This document shows positions 42,337 through 51,120 of a DNA stretch of 64,000 nucleotides, one piece after another (within the stretch, counting starts at the first letter, position 1; every line of letters starts with the position of its first letter). This DNA comes from Streptomyces sp. RKAG293. Lineage in GTDB: Bacteria > Actinomycetota > Actinomycetes > Streptomycetales > Streptomycetaceae. A program made the translations under genes and the position numbers. Location: the NCBI RefSeq assembly GCF_023701745.1, contig NZ_JAJOZB010000001.1, positions 6,867,001-6,931,000 of the forward strand. The letters run 5' to 3'. A model generated the notes under the pieces. That model was given only the letters and a program-made list of their open reading frames with translations. It was not told the origin of the DNA and searched no databases.

Positions 42337-43710
42337 ATGGCAGCACCGCGCATCGTCATCGAGAACTGCGCTATCGCCACCGTGGACGCGAACGACACCG
42401 AGTACGCCTCGGGTTACGTCGTCATCGCGGGCAACCGCATCGAGTCGGTAGGCGCCGGCGCTGCCCCCCAGGGACTGGAGAACGTCGTCCGCCGTGTCGA
42501 CGGCACCGGCCATCTGGTCACCCCGGGCCTGGTCAACACCCACCACCACTTCTACCAGTGGCTCACCCGGGGTCTCGCCCAGGACAGCAACCTCTTCAAC
42601 TGGCTCGTCGAGCTGTACCCGACCTGGGCGCGGATCGACGAGGAGATGGTCTACGCGGCCGCCCAGGGCTCCCTGGCGATGATGGCCCGCGGCGGTGTGA
42701 CCACCGCGATGGACCACCACTACGTCTTCCCGCAGGGCTCGGGCGACCTGCTGGGCGCCGAGATCCGTGCCGCCAAGGAGATGGGCGTCCGCTTCACCGC
42801 CGCCCGCGGCTCCATGGACCGCGGCAAGAAGGACGGCGGCCTGCCGCCGGACTTCGCGGTCGAGACCCTCGAAGGCGCGCTGGCCGCGACCGAAGAGGCC
42901 ATCGACACCCACCACGACGCCTCGTTCGACTCGATGCTGCACATCGCCGTCGCACCGTGCTCCCCCTTCTCCGTCTCCACCGACCTGATGCGCGAGGGCG
43001 CGCTGCTGGCCCGCCGCAAGGGCGTCCGCCTGCACACGCACGGCTCGGAGACCGTCGAGGAGGAGAAGTTCTGCCACGAACTCTTCGGCATGGGCCCGAC
43101 GGACTACTTCGAGTCCACCGGCTGGCTCGGCGACGACGTGTGGATGGCGCACTGCGTCCACATGAACGACTCCGACATCGCCGCGTTCGCCCGCACGAAG
43201 ACCGGCGTCGCACACTGCCCCTCCTCCAACGCCCGCCTCGCGGCCGGTATCGCCCGCGTCCCGGACATGCTCGCCTCGGGCGTGCCGGTCGGCCTCGGCG
43301 TGGACGGCACCGCCTCCAACGAGTCCGGCGAGCTGCACACCGAACTGCGCAACGCGCTCCTCATCAACCGCCTCGGCGGCGGCGAGAAGGCGCTCAACGC
43401 CCGCCAGGCGCTGCGCCTGGGCACCTACGGCGGTGCGCAGGTCCTCGGCCGCGCCGACCAGATCGGCTCCATCGAGGCCGGCAAGCTCGCCGACCTCGTG
43501 CTGTGGAAGCTCGACGGCATCGGCCACTCGTCCATCGCCGACCCGGTCGCCGCACTGGTGATGGGAGCGGCCGCCCCGGTCACCCTGTCGCTCATCAACG
43601 GCAAGCCGGTGGTGGAGAACAACCACCTCACCACGGTCGACGAGGACGCCATCGCGCGTCTCACCCGCGTCCAGGCCCAGCGCCTGGCCAAGATCGCCGG
43701 CCTCGTCTAG
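42337..43710 (+). CDS. 8-oxoguanine deaminase-like amidohydrolase (guanine deaminase group)
   Basis: A 457-residue metal-dependent deaminase. The first metal motif is LVNTHHHFYQWLTRG near residue 67. Later ligands are in HTHGSET near 231 and MAHCVHMND near 267, with the Asp in GLGVDGTASNESGEL near 327. The HHHFYQ pattern is that of 8-oxoguanine deaminases and close ATZ/TRZ-type enzymes, which may also act on guanine or isocytosine. In this context it would feed xanthine or urate to the pathway. ATG 42337 has GAGGA six bases upstream. It has its own 169-base leader region and terminator. Confidence 0.87.
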   Translation: MAAPRIVIENCAIATVDANDTEYASGYVVIAGNRIESVGAGAAPQGLENVVRRVDGTGHLVTPGLVNTHHHFYQWLTRGLAQDSNLFNWLVELYPTWARIDEEMVYAAAQGSLAMMARGGVTTAMDHHYVFPQGSGDLLGAEIRAAKEMGVRFTAARGSMDRGKKDGGLPPDFAVETLEGALAATEEAIDTHHDASFDSMLHIAVAPCSPFSVSTDLMREGALLARRKGVRLHTHGSETVEEEKFCHELFGMGPTDYFESTGWLGDDVWMAHCVHMNDSDIAAFARTKTGVAHCPSSNARLAAGIARVPDMLASGVPVGLGVDGTASNESGELHTELRNALLINRLGGGEKALNARQALRLGTYGGAQVLGRADQIGSIEAGKLADLVLWKLDGIGHSSIADPVAALVMGAAAPVTLSLINGKPVVENNHLTTVDEDAIARLTRVQAQRLAKIAGLV

Positions 43711-43726
43711 ACCCCACCCAGAGCAA

Positions 43727-43755
43727 CCGGTCAGGGAGGGACGGCCCCTGACCGG
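43727..43755 (+). terminator. Hairpin after the deaminase gene
   Basis: A perfect 10-bp stem CCGGTCAGGG (43727-43736) with CCCTGACCGG (43746-43755), loop nine bases, 16 bases after the stop. Confidence 0.85.
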
Positions 43756-43954
43756 CCGCCGGTCCCGCGTTCGCGCGGATCCGGCAGCGCCGCCCCCGGC
43801 CCGTGACCACGGTCGGTCCCGGATCCCCGGGGGCGGCGTTTCGTGTACCCGCACATGACGAAGAACCGCTGTTCATACCCCTCCGCTTGATGGCACCCGT
43901 ACATGCACCTCCCTGAAATCCGCAGTGCGCTTCGCGTAACCGACAGGAGGAACC

Positions 43955-45379
43955 GTGGTCGCTCAATCCGTGGCATCGGATTCGGTACATCCCGTGGACC
44001 AGACCTTGCCCCCGGGCAAGCTCATCACCAGTGGCCTGCAGCACGTGGCCGCGATGTACGCGGGGGTGGTGGCGCCGCCCCTTGTCGTCGGAGCGGGGAT
44101 AGGACTGTCCACCGCGGACATCACCTTCCTCATGGGGGCCAGCCTCTTCACCGCGGGCCTCGCCACCCTGCTGCAGACCCTCGGCATCTGGAAGATCGGC
44201 GCCCGGCTGCCCTTCGTCAACGGCGTCTCGTTCGCCGGAGTGGCCCCGATGCTCGCCATCGGCAAGTCGGCGGCGCCCGGTCACGCGCTGCCCGTCATCT
44301 ACGGCGCGGTGATCGTCGCCGGGGTGCTGGGGTTCGTCCTCGCCCCCTACTTCTGCAAACTCGTCCGCTTCTTCCCGCCGGTCGTCACCGGCTCGGTGAT
44401 CACACTCATCGGGCTCTCCCTGCTGCCGGTCGCCATCAACTGGTCGCAGGGCGGCGTGCCCGGCGCACCCGGCTACGCGTCGGTGTCCAACATCGCGCTG
44501 GCCGGCGCGACGCTCGCGATCGTCCTGGTGCTGCGCCGGGTGCTCACCGGCTTCCTGCAGCAGATCGTCATCCTCATCGGCCTGGTGCTGGGCACCCTGC
44601 TCGCCATCCCGCTGGGCAAGTCGGACTTCAGCCCCATCAAGGACGCGGGCCTGATCGGCTTCCCCGACCCGTTCCACTTCGGAGCGCCCGAGTTCCAGAT
44701 CGCGGCCATCATCTCGATGTGCGTGGTCATGCTGGTCTGCATGACGGAGTCGACCGCCGACATCCTGGCGCTCGGCAAGATCGTGGACAAGCCGGCCGAC
44801 GAGAAGATGCTGGCCGCCGGCATCCGCGCCGACGCCCTCGGCTCCGCCCTCAGCCCGGTCTTCAACGGCTTCATGGCCAGCGCCTTCGCGCAGAACATCG
44901 GCCTCGTCGCGATCACCAAGGTCCGCAGCCGCTTCGTGGTCGCGGCGGCGGGCGGCATCCTCATCCTGCTCGGCCTGTGTCCCGCACTGGCCTCCGTGAT
45001 CGCCCTCGTACCGCAGCCGGTGCTCGGCGGCGCCGGCATCGTGCTGTTCGGCTCGGTCGCGGCCAGCGGCATCAAGACCCTCACCGAGGCCGACCTCTCC
45101 GACGGCAACAACCTGCTCATCGTCGCCACCTCGGTCGGCGTCGGCGTCATCCCGGTCGTCTCGAACACCTTCTACGAGCACTTCAACGACCACCTGAAGA
45201 TCATCCTCGACTCCGGCATCAGCACCGGATGCCTGGTCGCGGTCGTCCTCAACCTCGCCTTCAACCACCTGGGCCGCAAGCCCGGAGCGGAGGCCCCGGG
45301 CGAGGCAGGCGGCGACGGCGCCGACTCGGTCCCCGGAGATCAACAGGCCGCCGCAGCAAGGGCGTTGCCCGTTCACTGA
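43955..45379 (+). CDS. NCS2-family xanthine/urate-type permease
   Basis: A 474-residue membrane symporter of the NAT/NCS2 (UraA-UacT) group. About fourteen hydrophobic segments are visible. The N-terminal GLQHVAAMYAGVVAPPLVVG carries the conserved QH. The NAT signature appears as FAQNIGLVAITKVRSR near residue 310. It is distinct from the AzgA-like permease at 6473, so the locus encodes two purine importers. GTG 43955 follows GGAGG. It stands after the deaminase gene as its own unit and ends in a strong hairpin. Confidence 0.9.
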   Translation: MVAQSVASDSVHPVDQTLPPGKLITSGLQHVAAMYAGVVAPPLVVGAGIGLSTADITFLMGASLFTAGLATLLQTLGIWKIGARLPFVNGVSFAGVAPMLAIGKSAAPGHALPVIYGAVIVAGVLGFVLAPYFCKLVRFFPPVVTGSVITLIGLSLLPVAINWSQGGVPGAPGYASVSNIALAGATLAIVLVLRRVLTGFLQQIVILIGLVLGTLLAIPLGKSDFSPIKDAGLIGFPDPFHFGAPEFQIAAIISMCVVMLVCMTESTADILALGKIVDKPADEKMLAAGIRADALGSALSPVFNGFMASAFAQNIGLVAITKVRSRFVVAAAGGILILLGLCPALASVIALVPQPVLGGAGIVLFGSVAASGIKTLTEADLSDGNNLLIVATSVGVGVIPVVSNTFYEHFNDHLKIILDSGISTGCLVAVVLNLAFNHLGRKPGAEAPGEAGGDGADSVPGDQQAAAARALPVH

Positions 45380-45392
45380 CGCTCTGCGCGAA

Positions 45393-45426
45393 CGGAGGGG
45401 CAGCATGATCCCGGGCCGCCCCTCCG
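45393..45426 (+). terminator. Hairpin after the NCS2 permease
   Basis: CGGAGGGGC (45393-45401) pairs with GCCCCTCCG (45418-45426); flanking CTGAC and GTCAG-like bases can extend the stem. Confidence 0.75.
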
Positions 45427-45469
45427 CGTGTCAGGATGTGCCGGTCACGGCACTCGGAGGGGGACGGGC

Positions 45470-46105
45470 ATGAATGAGTCGGGTCGCGTCGAGGCGTTCA
45501 GCGACGGTGTGTTCGCCATCGCGATCACGCTGCTGGTCCTGGAGATCAAGGTTCCGCCGCACGCGGGGGACCACCTGTGGTCCGCACTCGGCGAGATGTG
45601 GCCGTCGTACGCCGCCTACGCGGTGACGTTCCTGGTCATCGGCATCATGTGGGTCAACCACCACACCGTCTTCGGCTTCATCGCCCGGGTGGACCGGGTG
45701 CTGCTCTTCCTCAACCTGCTGATGCTGATGTGCGTCGCGGCGCTGCCCTGGCCCGCCGCCCTGATGGCCGAGTACCTGCGGGGCGGCGACGCCGCGTCCC
45801 ATGCCGCCGCTGTCGTCTACAGCGGCTTCATGGTCGCGTACGCCCTCACCTTCCAGGCGATGTGGTGGTATCTGACCAAGCGCGGCCACCTCTTCGACGA
45901 GCGGGTCGACGTGGCGGCCGCCCGCGCCACCAGGATGCGGTTCGCGGTCGGTTCTGTCGTCTACCCGATCGCCGTCGGGCTGGCCTTCGTCTCGGCCCCG
46001 CTCACCCTGGCCGTGCACGGGCTGCTGGCCGTCTACTACGCCTTCAACCAGGTGCCGGTGCCGACCCGCGAGCGGCCGCCGGCTCCGGCCGGGACCGGCG
46101 GGTGA
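45470..46105 (+). CDS. TMEM175-like potassium channel family protein (DUF1211)
   Basis: A 211-residue membrane protein with six hydrophobic segments. The family mark is RVEAFSDGVFAIAITLLVLE at the N-terminus, holding the FSDGVFAI motif; WVNHHTVFGFIARVD follows near residue 62. Bacterial members form tetrameric potassium channels with a hydrophobic filter. ATG 45470 has GGAGGGGG upstream. Unrelated by context to purine metabolism; convergent with the POT transporter. Confidence 0.85.
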   Translation: MNESGRVEAFSDGVFAIAITLLVLEIKVPPHAGDHLWSALGEMWPSYAAYAVTFLVIGIMWVNHHTVFGFIARVDRVLLFLNLLMLMCVAALPWPAALMAEYLRGGDAASHAAAVVYSGFMVAYALTFQAMWWYLTKRGHLFDERVDVAAARATRMRFAVGSVVYPIAVGLAFVSAPLTLAVHGLLAVYYAFNQVPVPTRERPPAPAGTGG

Positions 46106-46123
46106 GCCGGCCCCGGCCGGCCG

Positions 46124-47620
46124 TCACACCCCGAGGCGGGCGCGGAGCCGGCGGCTGCCGAGGATGAGCGCGGCGCCGGCGAGCAGCGCCGGGATGCCCA
46201 GCGCCAGGTAGTAACCGGCGCCCGGAGTACTGGTCTTGGACAGCTGCACGGCGTGCCCGCCGACGCCCGCGCCGAGGGCCGCCGCGAGCCAGAAGAGGCC
46301 GATCATCTGGCTGACGAAGGTCCTGGGCGCCACTTCGGTGGTGACGCTCATGCCCACCGGGGCGAGCGCCACCTCGCCGCACGCCTGGAGGGCGTACGCC
46401 GCGATCAGCCACAGCGGCGAGACCAGATGGCCGTCGGAGCCGACCACCGTCGCCAGCGCCATCAGCAGCAGGCTCAGGCCCATCAGCCCCAGTCCGATGC
46501 CGAACTTGGCGGGCGCGCCGAGCCGGTCGCCCAGCCGGACCCACAGCCAGGCGGAGACCGGTGCGGCGGCGAGGATGAACAGCGGCACCACCGCCTGGAA
46601 CCAGCTGGCCGGCACGGTGAAGCCGCCGATCGTCCGGTCCGTGCCGACCTTTGCGAACAGGCTGAGCACGGTGCCGCCCTGGATGTAGAGCATCCAGAAG
46701 AACGCGGCCGACAGGAACAGCCAGATGTAGGACCGGATCCGCTCCCGCTCGGCCGCGGTCACCACCGGATCGCGCAGCAGCCGGCGGAAGCAGACCACCG
46801 GCAGGACGATGGACAACAGGCCGCCCAGCGCCAGCACATGGCGCAGATCGAAGGTGCCGGCGGCGGCGTCCGCGCCGTACAGCACGGTCAGCACCGTCAC
46901 GGCGGCGGCGGTGCGCCGCTTCACCCGGCGCCACTCCTCCGCACTCGCGGGCCTTTCCGGTCGCTGCCCGAGCTCCCCGAAGTACTTGGTGCCGCGCAGG
47001 AACTGGGCCAGTCCGAGGATCATCCCGACGGCGGCGGCGCCGAAGCCCAGGTGCCAGTCGACGGACTCACCGAGGGCGCCGCACACGATGGGCGCGGCGA
47101 CCGCGCTGACCTGGATGCTCATGTAGAAGATCGCGAATCCGGCATCCCGTTCGGCCCGTGAGTCCCGGGCGTAGCAGGCGGCCAGCACCGTCGCCAGGTT
47201 CGGCTTGAGCAGCCCGGTGCCGGCGGCGATGAGAGCGAGGCCGACGTAGACGGACGGCACGGCCGGCAGCGCCATCGAGCAGTGGCCGAGGGCGATGAGG
47301 ACGCCGCCGTAGAGCGTGGCCCGGCGCGCGCCGAGGATCCGGTCGCCGAGCCAGCCGCCGGGGACCGAGGCGAGGAAGACCGACGCCAGATAGACGCCGA
47401 ACAGCGCGGTGGCGGTGTCCTCGGACAGGCCGAGACCGCCTTCGGCCTTGGTGGCCGAGGCGTAGAGGAAGAGGATCGCGGCCATCCCGTAGAAGCTGAA
47501 GCGCTCCCACATGTCCAGGCCGAAGAGCGTGGTGAACCAGCGGGGTCGGCCCAGGAAAGTGCCGCCGAGGGGCCCGGCGGTCTCCTCTCCCGCAGTGGCC
47601 GTCGTGGTGGGAGCCGCCAT
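46124..47620 (-). CDS. POT-family peptide MFS transporter
   Basis: A 498-residue proton-coupled oligopeptide transporter. The PTR2 signature region reads FGLDMWERFSFYGMAAILFLY near residue 33, followed by GGWLGDRILGARRATLYGG near 87 and GTGLLKPNLATVLAACY near 123. About fourteen hydrophobic segments are present. ATG 47620 follows GGAGGTCCC. No partner genes are evident. Confidence 0.9.
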   Translation of the reverse strand: MAAPTTTATAGEETAGPLGGTFLGRPRWFTTLFGLDMWERFSFYGMAAILFLYASATKAEGGLGLSEDTATALFGVYLASVFLASVPGGWLGDRILGARRATLYGGVLIALGHCSMALPAVPSVYVGLALIAAGTGLLKPNLATVLAACYARDSRAERDAGFAIFYMSIQVSAVAAPIVCGALGESVDWHLGFGAAAVGMILGLAQFLRGTKYFGELGQRPERPASAEEWRRVKRRTAAAVTVLTVLYGADAAAGTFDLRHVLALGGLLSIVLPVVCFRRLLRDPVVTAAERERIRSYIWLFLSAAFFWMLYIQGGTVLSLFAKVGTDRTIGGFTVPASWFQAVVPLFILAAAPVSAWLWVRLGDRLGAPAKFGIGLGLMGLSLLLMALATVVGSDGHLVSPLWLIAAYALQACGEVALAPVGMSVTTEVAPRTFVSQMIGLFWLAAALGAGVGGHAVQLSKTSTPGAGYYLALGIPALLAGAALILGSRRLRARLGV

Positions 47621-47726
47621 GGGACCTCCTCCGGGGCAGGGCCGGGCGGGGGCGCGGCCAGTGTGTCCGGTGAGGTTGCCAGGGCGCGATCGGGGACGGC
47701 TCAAGAACGTTTCTGCCGTCCGGGAT

Positions 47727-48542
47727 TCAGCCGGCGGGACGCTCCCGCTGGTCGGCGGCGGGCTTCCAGACGTACGGCGTCGTGGTGGTGACCGGCAGCA
47801 GGCCCAGCCGGGCCAGGATCGGGCGGCTGTCGTCGGTCGCGTCGACCTGGAGGTAGCGCACACCCCGGGCCACGGCGAGTCGGGCGCGGTGGGCGACGAG
47901 GGCGCGGTAGATGCCCCGGCCGCGCCAGGCGGCGAGGGTGGAGCCGCCCCACAGCGACGCGAACTCCGTACCGGGGTGCAGCCGCATCCAGGCGGCGGAG
48001 ACGATCTCGTCCGCCGCCTCGGCGACCACCACGACACACGGGTCGCCCTCGCCGTTCAACTCCCGCTCCAGGACGTCCGGCAGCCAGCTGTGGTCGTAGC
48101 CCCAGACCGCTTCCTCCATGACCCGCATCCGCTCCAGATCCGCGCGGGAGGTGATCTCGCGCAGCGTCACGCCCTGCGGCGGCACCGGTTCTGCGGCCAG
48201 CCGGGCGGCCTCGCCCACCAGCACCGTCTCCCGTTCCCCGGCGGTGAACCCGGCCGCCGTCAGGCGCTCCGGGAGATCGGCGGGCAGGTCGTGGCCGTGG
48301 TACTTCCACTCCACTTCCTCGCCCAGCGCCGCGAAGTGGTCGCGCTGCGCGGCGATGAACGTGTCGAGCTCGCCGCCCTCCAGCCCGCCGAGGTCACGGT
48401 AGGTGATGAGCCCGCCGTGCCCCGCCAGGAGCTGCCGGACCACCGGGCCGGACCGTTCCGCCGCCTCGCGCGTCACTCCGCGCGCCCGGAGCTGCTCGTT
48501 GTAGGTGTCGCGGTACGCGACGGCGCGTTCGTCGATCGTCAT
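47727..48542 (-). CDS. GNAT-family N-acetyltransferase
   Basis: A 271-residue protein with a C-terminal GNAT domain: LWGGSTLAAWRGRGIYRALV near residue 210 is the acetyl-CoA loop (R/Q-x-x-G-x-G/A-like, here WRGRGIY), and YLQVDATDDSRPILARLGL follows. The N-terminal 100 residues are another degenerate GNAT-like or accessory region. Substrate unknown. It starts two bases after the stop of the second acetyltransferase upstream, so the pair is one operon. Confidence 0.8.
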   Translation of the reverse strand: MTIDERAVAYRDTYNEQLRARGVTREAAERSGPVVRQLLAGHGGLITYRDLGGLEGGELDTFIAAQRDHFAALGEEVEWKYHGHDLPADLPERLTAAGFTAGERETVLVGEAARLAAEPVPPQGVTLREITSRADLERMRVMEEAVWGYDHSWLPDVLERELNGEGDPCVVVVAEAADEIVSAAWMRLHPGTEFASLWGGSTLAAWRGRGIYRALVAHRARLAVARGVRYLQVDATDDSRPILARLGLLPVTTTTPYVWKPAADQRERPAG

Positions 48543-48544
48543 GG

Positions 48545-49045
48545 TCACAACCCCCGGTACATGATGTGGAGTCCGACATAGCCCTCGTCCGGATGCAGGA
48601 AGCCCTCCGGGACGGTGCCCAGCACCTCGAAGCCGAGCGACTCGTACAGCCCCACGGCCCGGACGTTCGACGCGACGACCGCGTTGAACTGCATCCCGCG
48701 GTACCCCTCGGCGCGCGCCCAGCACAGCGCCTCCTCGGCCAGCGCCCGGCCGGTGCCGTGCCCGGTGTGTTCGGGGGCGACCATGAAGCTCGCGCTGGAG
48801 ATGTGGGCGGAGCCGCCCATGTGGTTGCGGTTCATCTTCGCCGTCCCGAGCACCGTCCCGTCCTCGCTGACGGCGACCACCGTGCGCGAGGGTGGCTGGA
48901 GCAGCCACATGTCGCGCGCGGTGGCCTCGTCCAGATCGCGGGGATAGGTGAAGGTGTCCCCCCTGGCCACGATGGTCTGCAGGAACGGCCAGATCGCGGG
49001 CCAGTCGTCAGGAGTCACATCTCGGATGAGCATGACGGACATCAT
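48545..49045 (-). CDS. GNAT-family N-acetyltransferase (small)
   Basis: A 166-residue acetyltransferase. The acetyl-CoA motif lies in MVAPEHTGHGTGRALAEEAL near residue 90, and FNAVVASNVRAVGLYESLGF near 119 is the typical motif B. Start is uncertain: ATG 49045 and 49042 open the frame, and ATG 49033 (LIRDVTPDDWP) gives a more usual N-terminus. First gene of a two-gene unit. Confidence 0.82.
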   Translation of the reverse strand: MMSVMLIRDVTPDDWPAIWPFLQTIVARGDTFTYPRDLDEATARDMWLLQPPSRTVVAVSEDGTVLGTAKMNRNHMGGSAHISSASFMVAPEHTGHGTGRALAEEALCWARAEGYRGMQFNAVVASNVRAVGLYESLGFEVLGTVPEGFLHPDEGYVGLHIMYRGL

Positions 49046-49128
49046 GCGACGGGAGGCGGCCGAAACGCCACTGGTTTCAGCCGCCCCGTCGTCCCCTCCT
49101 GATGTCGCCCCGGCTGTCGCTTCCGAGG

Positions 49129-51120
49129 TCAGACGGGGTGCACCGTCCCCGCGTAACGCTGGGCGAAGCGGGTGCCGGTGCCTGCCGTGGCGGTGATGTC
49201 GTAGCGGCCGCCGCTGGTGGGCCAGAGGATCTCACCGCAGTGGCCCGGGTCCACCCAGGAGGTCCTGGCGGCGCCGCCGAAGTCGTTCGGGGCGACGGTG
49301 AACAGGACGGGCGCCTTGCCGGCGTTGGAGAGTTTCAGTGCGACGGAGGTCCCGCGCAGCGTGGCGCGTACGGCCGGGACCGCCACGTCGTCCTGGCCGG
49401 CCGGGACGACGGTGCCCGCGAAACGGCGGACGAACCCGTCGGCGCCGTGCACGGTGAAGTCGTAGCGGCCGTCGGTCTGCGACGCGTCCCAGGTGTACGT
49501 GGCGGTGGCACCGGGCGCGACGGTGAACGGGGTGCCGGAGAACGCCAGCTCGATGTTGGGGTAGACCGTGTAATGGAAGCCCGTGGTGCCGGTGTTGGAC
49601 AGCGTGCAGACGACCTTACCGGCGGCGCGGTCGACCGTGGCGTCCGCCCAGGGGCGGTAGGGCAGCGGCCGGTGCGGGCGGGTGCCCGGTTCCTGGGACG
49701 GCATGCTCTGCGCGCCGGTGGCCGGCAGTTTCACCGCGGGCAGCGACTTGTTGGCGTCCGCCTTGGCCATCAGCGCGACGGTGTCCGGCAGCGCCGGTAT
49801 CGAGTAGTCCGGGTGGGCGAAGTCGAAGCAGCTCGTCAGATCGCCGCAGACCGAGCGCCGCCAGGCGGAGATGTTCGGCTCCTGGACGCCGGTGACGACC
49901 TCGAGGAACCGCAGCACGGACGTGTGGTCGAAGACCTGCGAGTTGACGTAACCGCCGCGCGACCAGGGCGAGGCCGCCCACAGCGGCACCCGGTTGCCGA
50001 GGCCGATCGGGCGCCCCTGGGCGAACTCCTCGGCCGTGCCGGGCTCCGGGGTCGGCGGGATGACGTGGTCGAAGTAGCCGTCGTTCTCGTCGTACATCAC
50101 GAGGAAGACGGTGTTCTTCCACACCGCGGGATTCGACATCAGCGACTGCAGCGCCGTGTTGACGTAGTGCGCGCCGTAGTCGGGGCTGGCGTCCGGGTGT
50201 TCACAGAACAGATAGGGCGCGACGAGCCAGGAGACGGTCGGCAGGGAGCCGTCCTTGCAGTGCTGGTCGAAGGCGGTCAGGTCCCACTTGGTCATCGCGT
50301 TGATGTAACGGGGGTCGTCCGCCGCGAACTTGTGGAACTGCGAGAAGTAGGCGAGCGCGTTGTCGTCGTAGTCGCCGTACCGCTCGTCGAGGCTCGGGTT
50401 GTGGTAGACGCGCCAGCTCACCGCGTGCGCGGAGAGCCGCTCGGCGTACGTCGTCCAGTCCGCGACCGGGTTCTCGGGCAGCGGGGTGTTGTCGATCCAC
50501 GGGCCGGTGGTGCCGTCCTTGCCCGGGCCCGCCGTACCCGACCACAGGTAGAGGCGGTTGGGGTCGGTGGGCCCGGCCATGGAACAGAAGTACGCGTCGC
50601 AGAGGGTGAACGCGTCGGCGAGCGCGTACTGGTAGGGGAGGTCCTGGCGGGTGAAGTACCCCATCGAGCGCTCGCCCTTGGCGGCGACCCACTTGTTCAT
50701 GGCGCCGCCGTTGATGGCCTGGTGGCTGGTGCTCCAGTCGTGCGCGAGACCGCCCGCGTTCTGGGCGTTGTACTTGGTGCTGTCCATCCGGAAGGGCAGC
50801 ATCGCGTTGCCGTCGGTGCGGCCCGGGTCGGGCTGGCGGAAGACGGAGTCGCCGCCCGGGAAGAGCAGACCCTGCTTGTCGTCGAAGCCGCGCACCCCCT
50901 TCATCGCGCCGAAGTAGTGGTCGAAGCTGCGGTTCTCCTGCATGAGGATCACCACGTGCTTCACATCGGCCGGAGTGCCGGTGGCCGCGGCTCCGGCGGT
51001 ACCGGTCACGGGCGCCGCGGCGGCGGCCGTCCCGGTGGCGCCGGGCAGCCCGACGGTGGCGGCGGCAGCGCCCGCGGCGGCGGTGGCTCCGACGAAGGAG
51101 CGGCGGCTCAGCGGGGTCAT
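49129..51120 (-). CDS. Tat-exported phosphocholine-type phospholipase C
   Basis: A 663-residue secreted phosphoesterase of the acid-phosphatase/PLC superfamily. The twin-arginine signal is SRRSFVGATAAAGAAA. The catalytic start is VVILMQENRSFDHYFG (E62, N63). Next come AGPTDPNRLYLWSG, then FLVMYDENDGYFDHVIPP near 325 and NRVPLWAASPWSRGGYVN near 364. Two C-terminal beta domains (from about 490) are those of phosphocholine-specific phospholipases C. Sequence alone does not fix lipid specificity. ATG 51120 overlaps the stop of the upstream EEP-like gene. Confidence 0.88.
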   Translation of the reverse strand: MTPLSRRSFVGATAAAGAAAATVGLPGATGTAAAAAPVTGTAGAAATGTPADVKHVVILMQENRSFDHYFGAMKGVRGFDDKQGLLFPGGDSVFRQPDPGRTDGNAMLPFRMDSTKYNAQNAGGLAHDWSTSHQAINGGAMNKWVAAKGERSMGYFTRQDLPYQYALADAFTLCDAYFCSMAGPTDPNRLYLWSGTAGPGKDGTTGPWIDNTPLPENPVADWTTYAERLSAHAVSWRVYHNPSLDERYGDYDDNALAYFSQFHKFAADDPRYINAMTKWDLTAFDQHCKDGSLPTVSWLVAPYLFCEHPDASPDYGAHYVNTALQSLMSNPAVWKNTVFLVMYDENDGYFDHVIPPTPEPGTAEEFAQGRPIGLGNRVPLWAASPWSRGGYVNSQVFDHTSVLRFLEVVTGVQEPNISAWRRSVCGDLTSCFDFAHPDYSIPALPDTVALMAKADANKSLPAVKLPATGAQSMPSQEPGTRPHRPLPYRPWADATVDRAAGKVVCTLSNTGTTGFHYTVYPNIELAFSGTPFTVAPGATATYTWDASQTDGRYDFTVHGADGFVRRFAGTVVPAGQDDVAVPAVRATLRGTSVALKLSNAGKAPVLFTVAPNDFGGAARTSWVDPGHCGEILWPTSGGRYDITATAGTGTRFAQRYAGTVHPV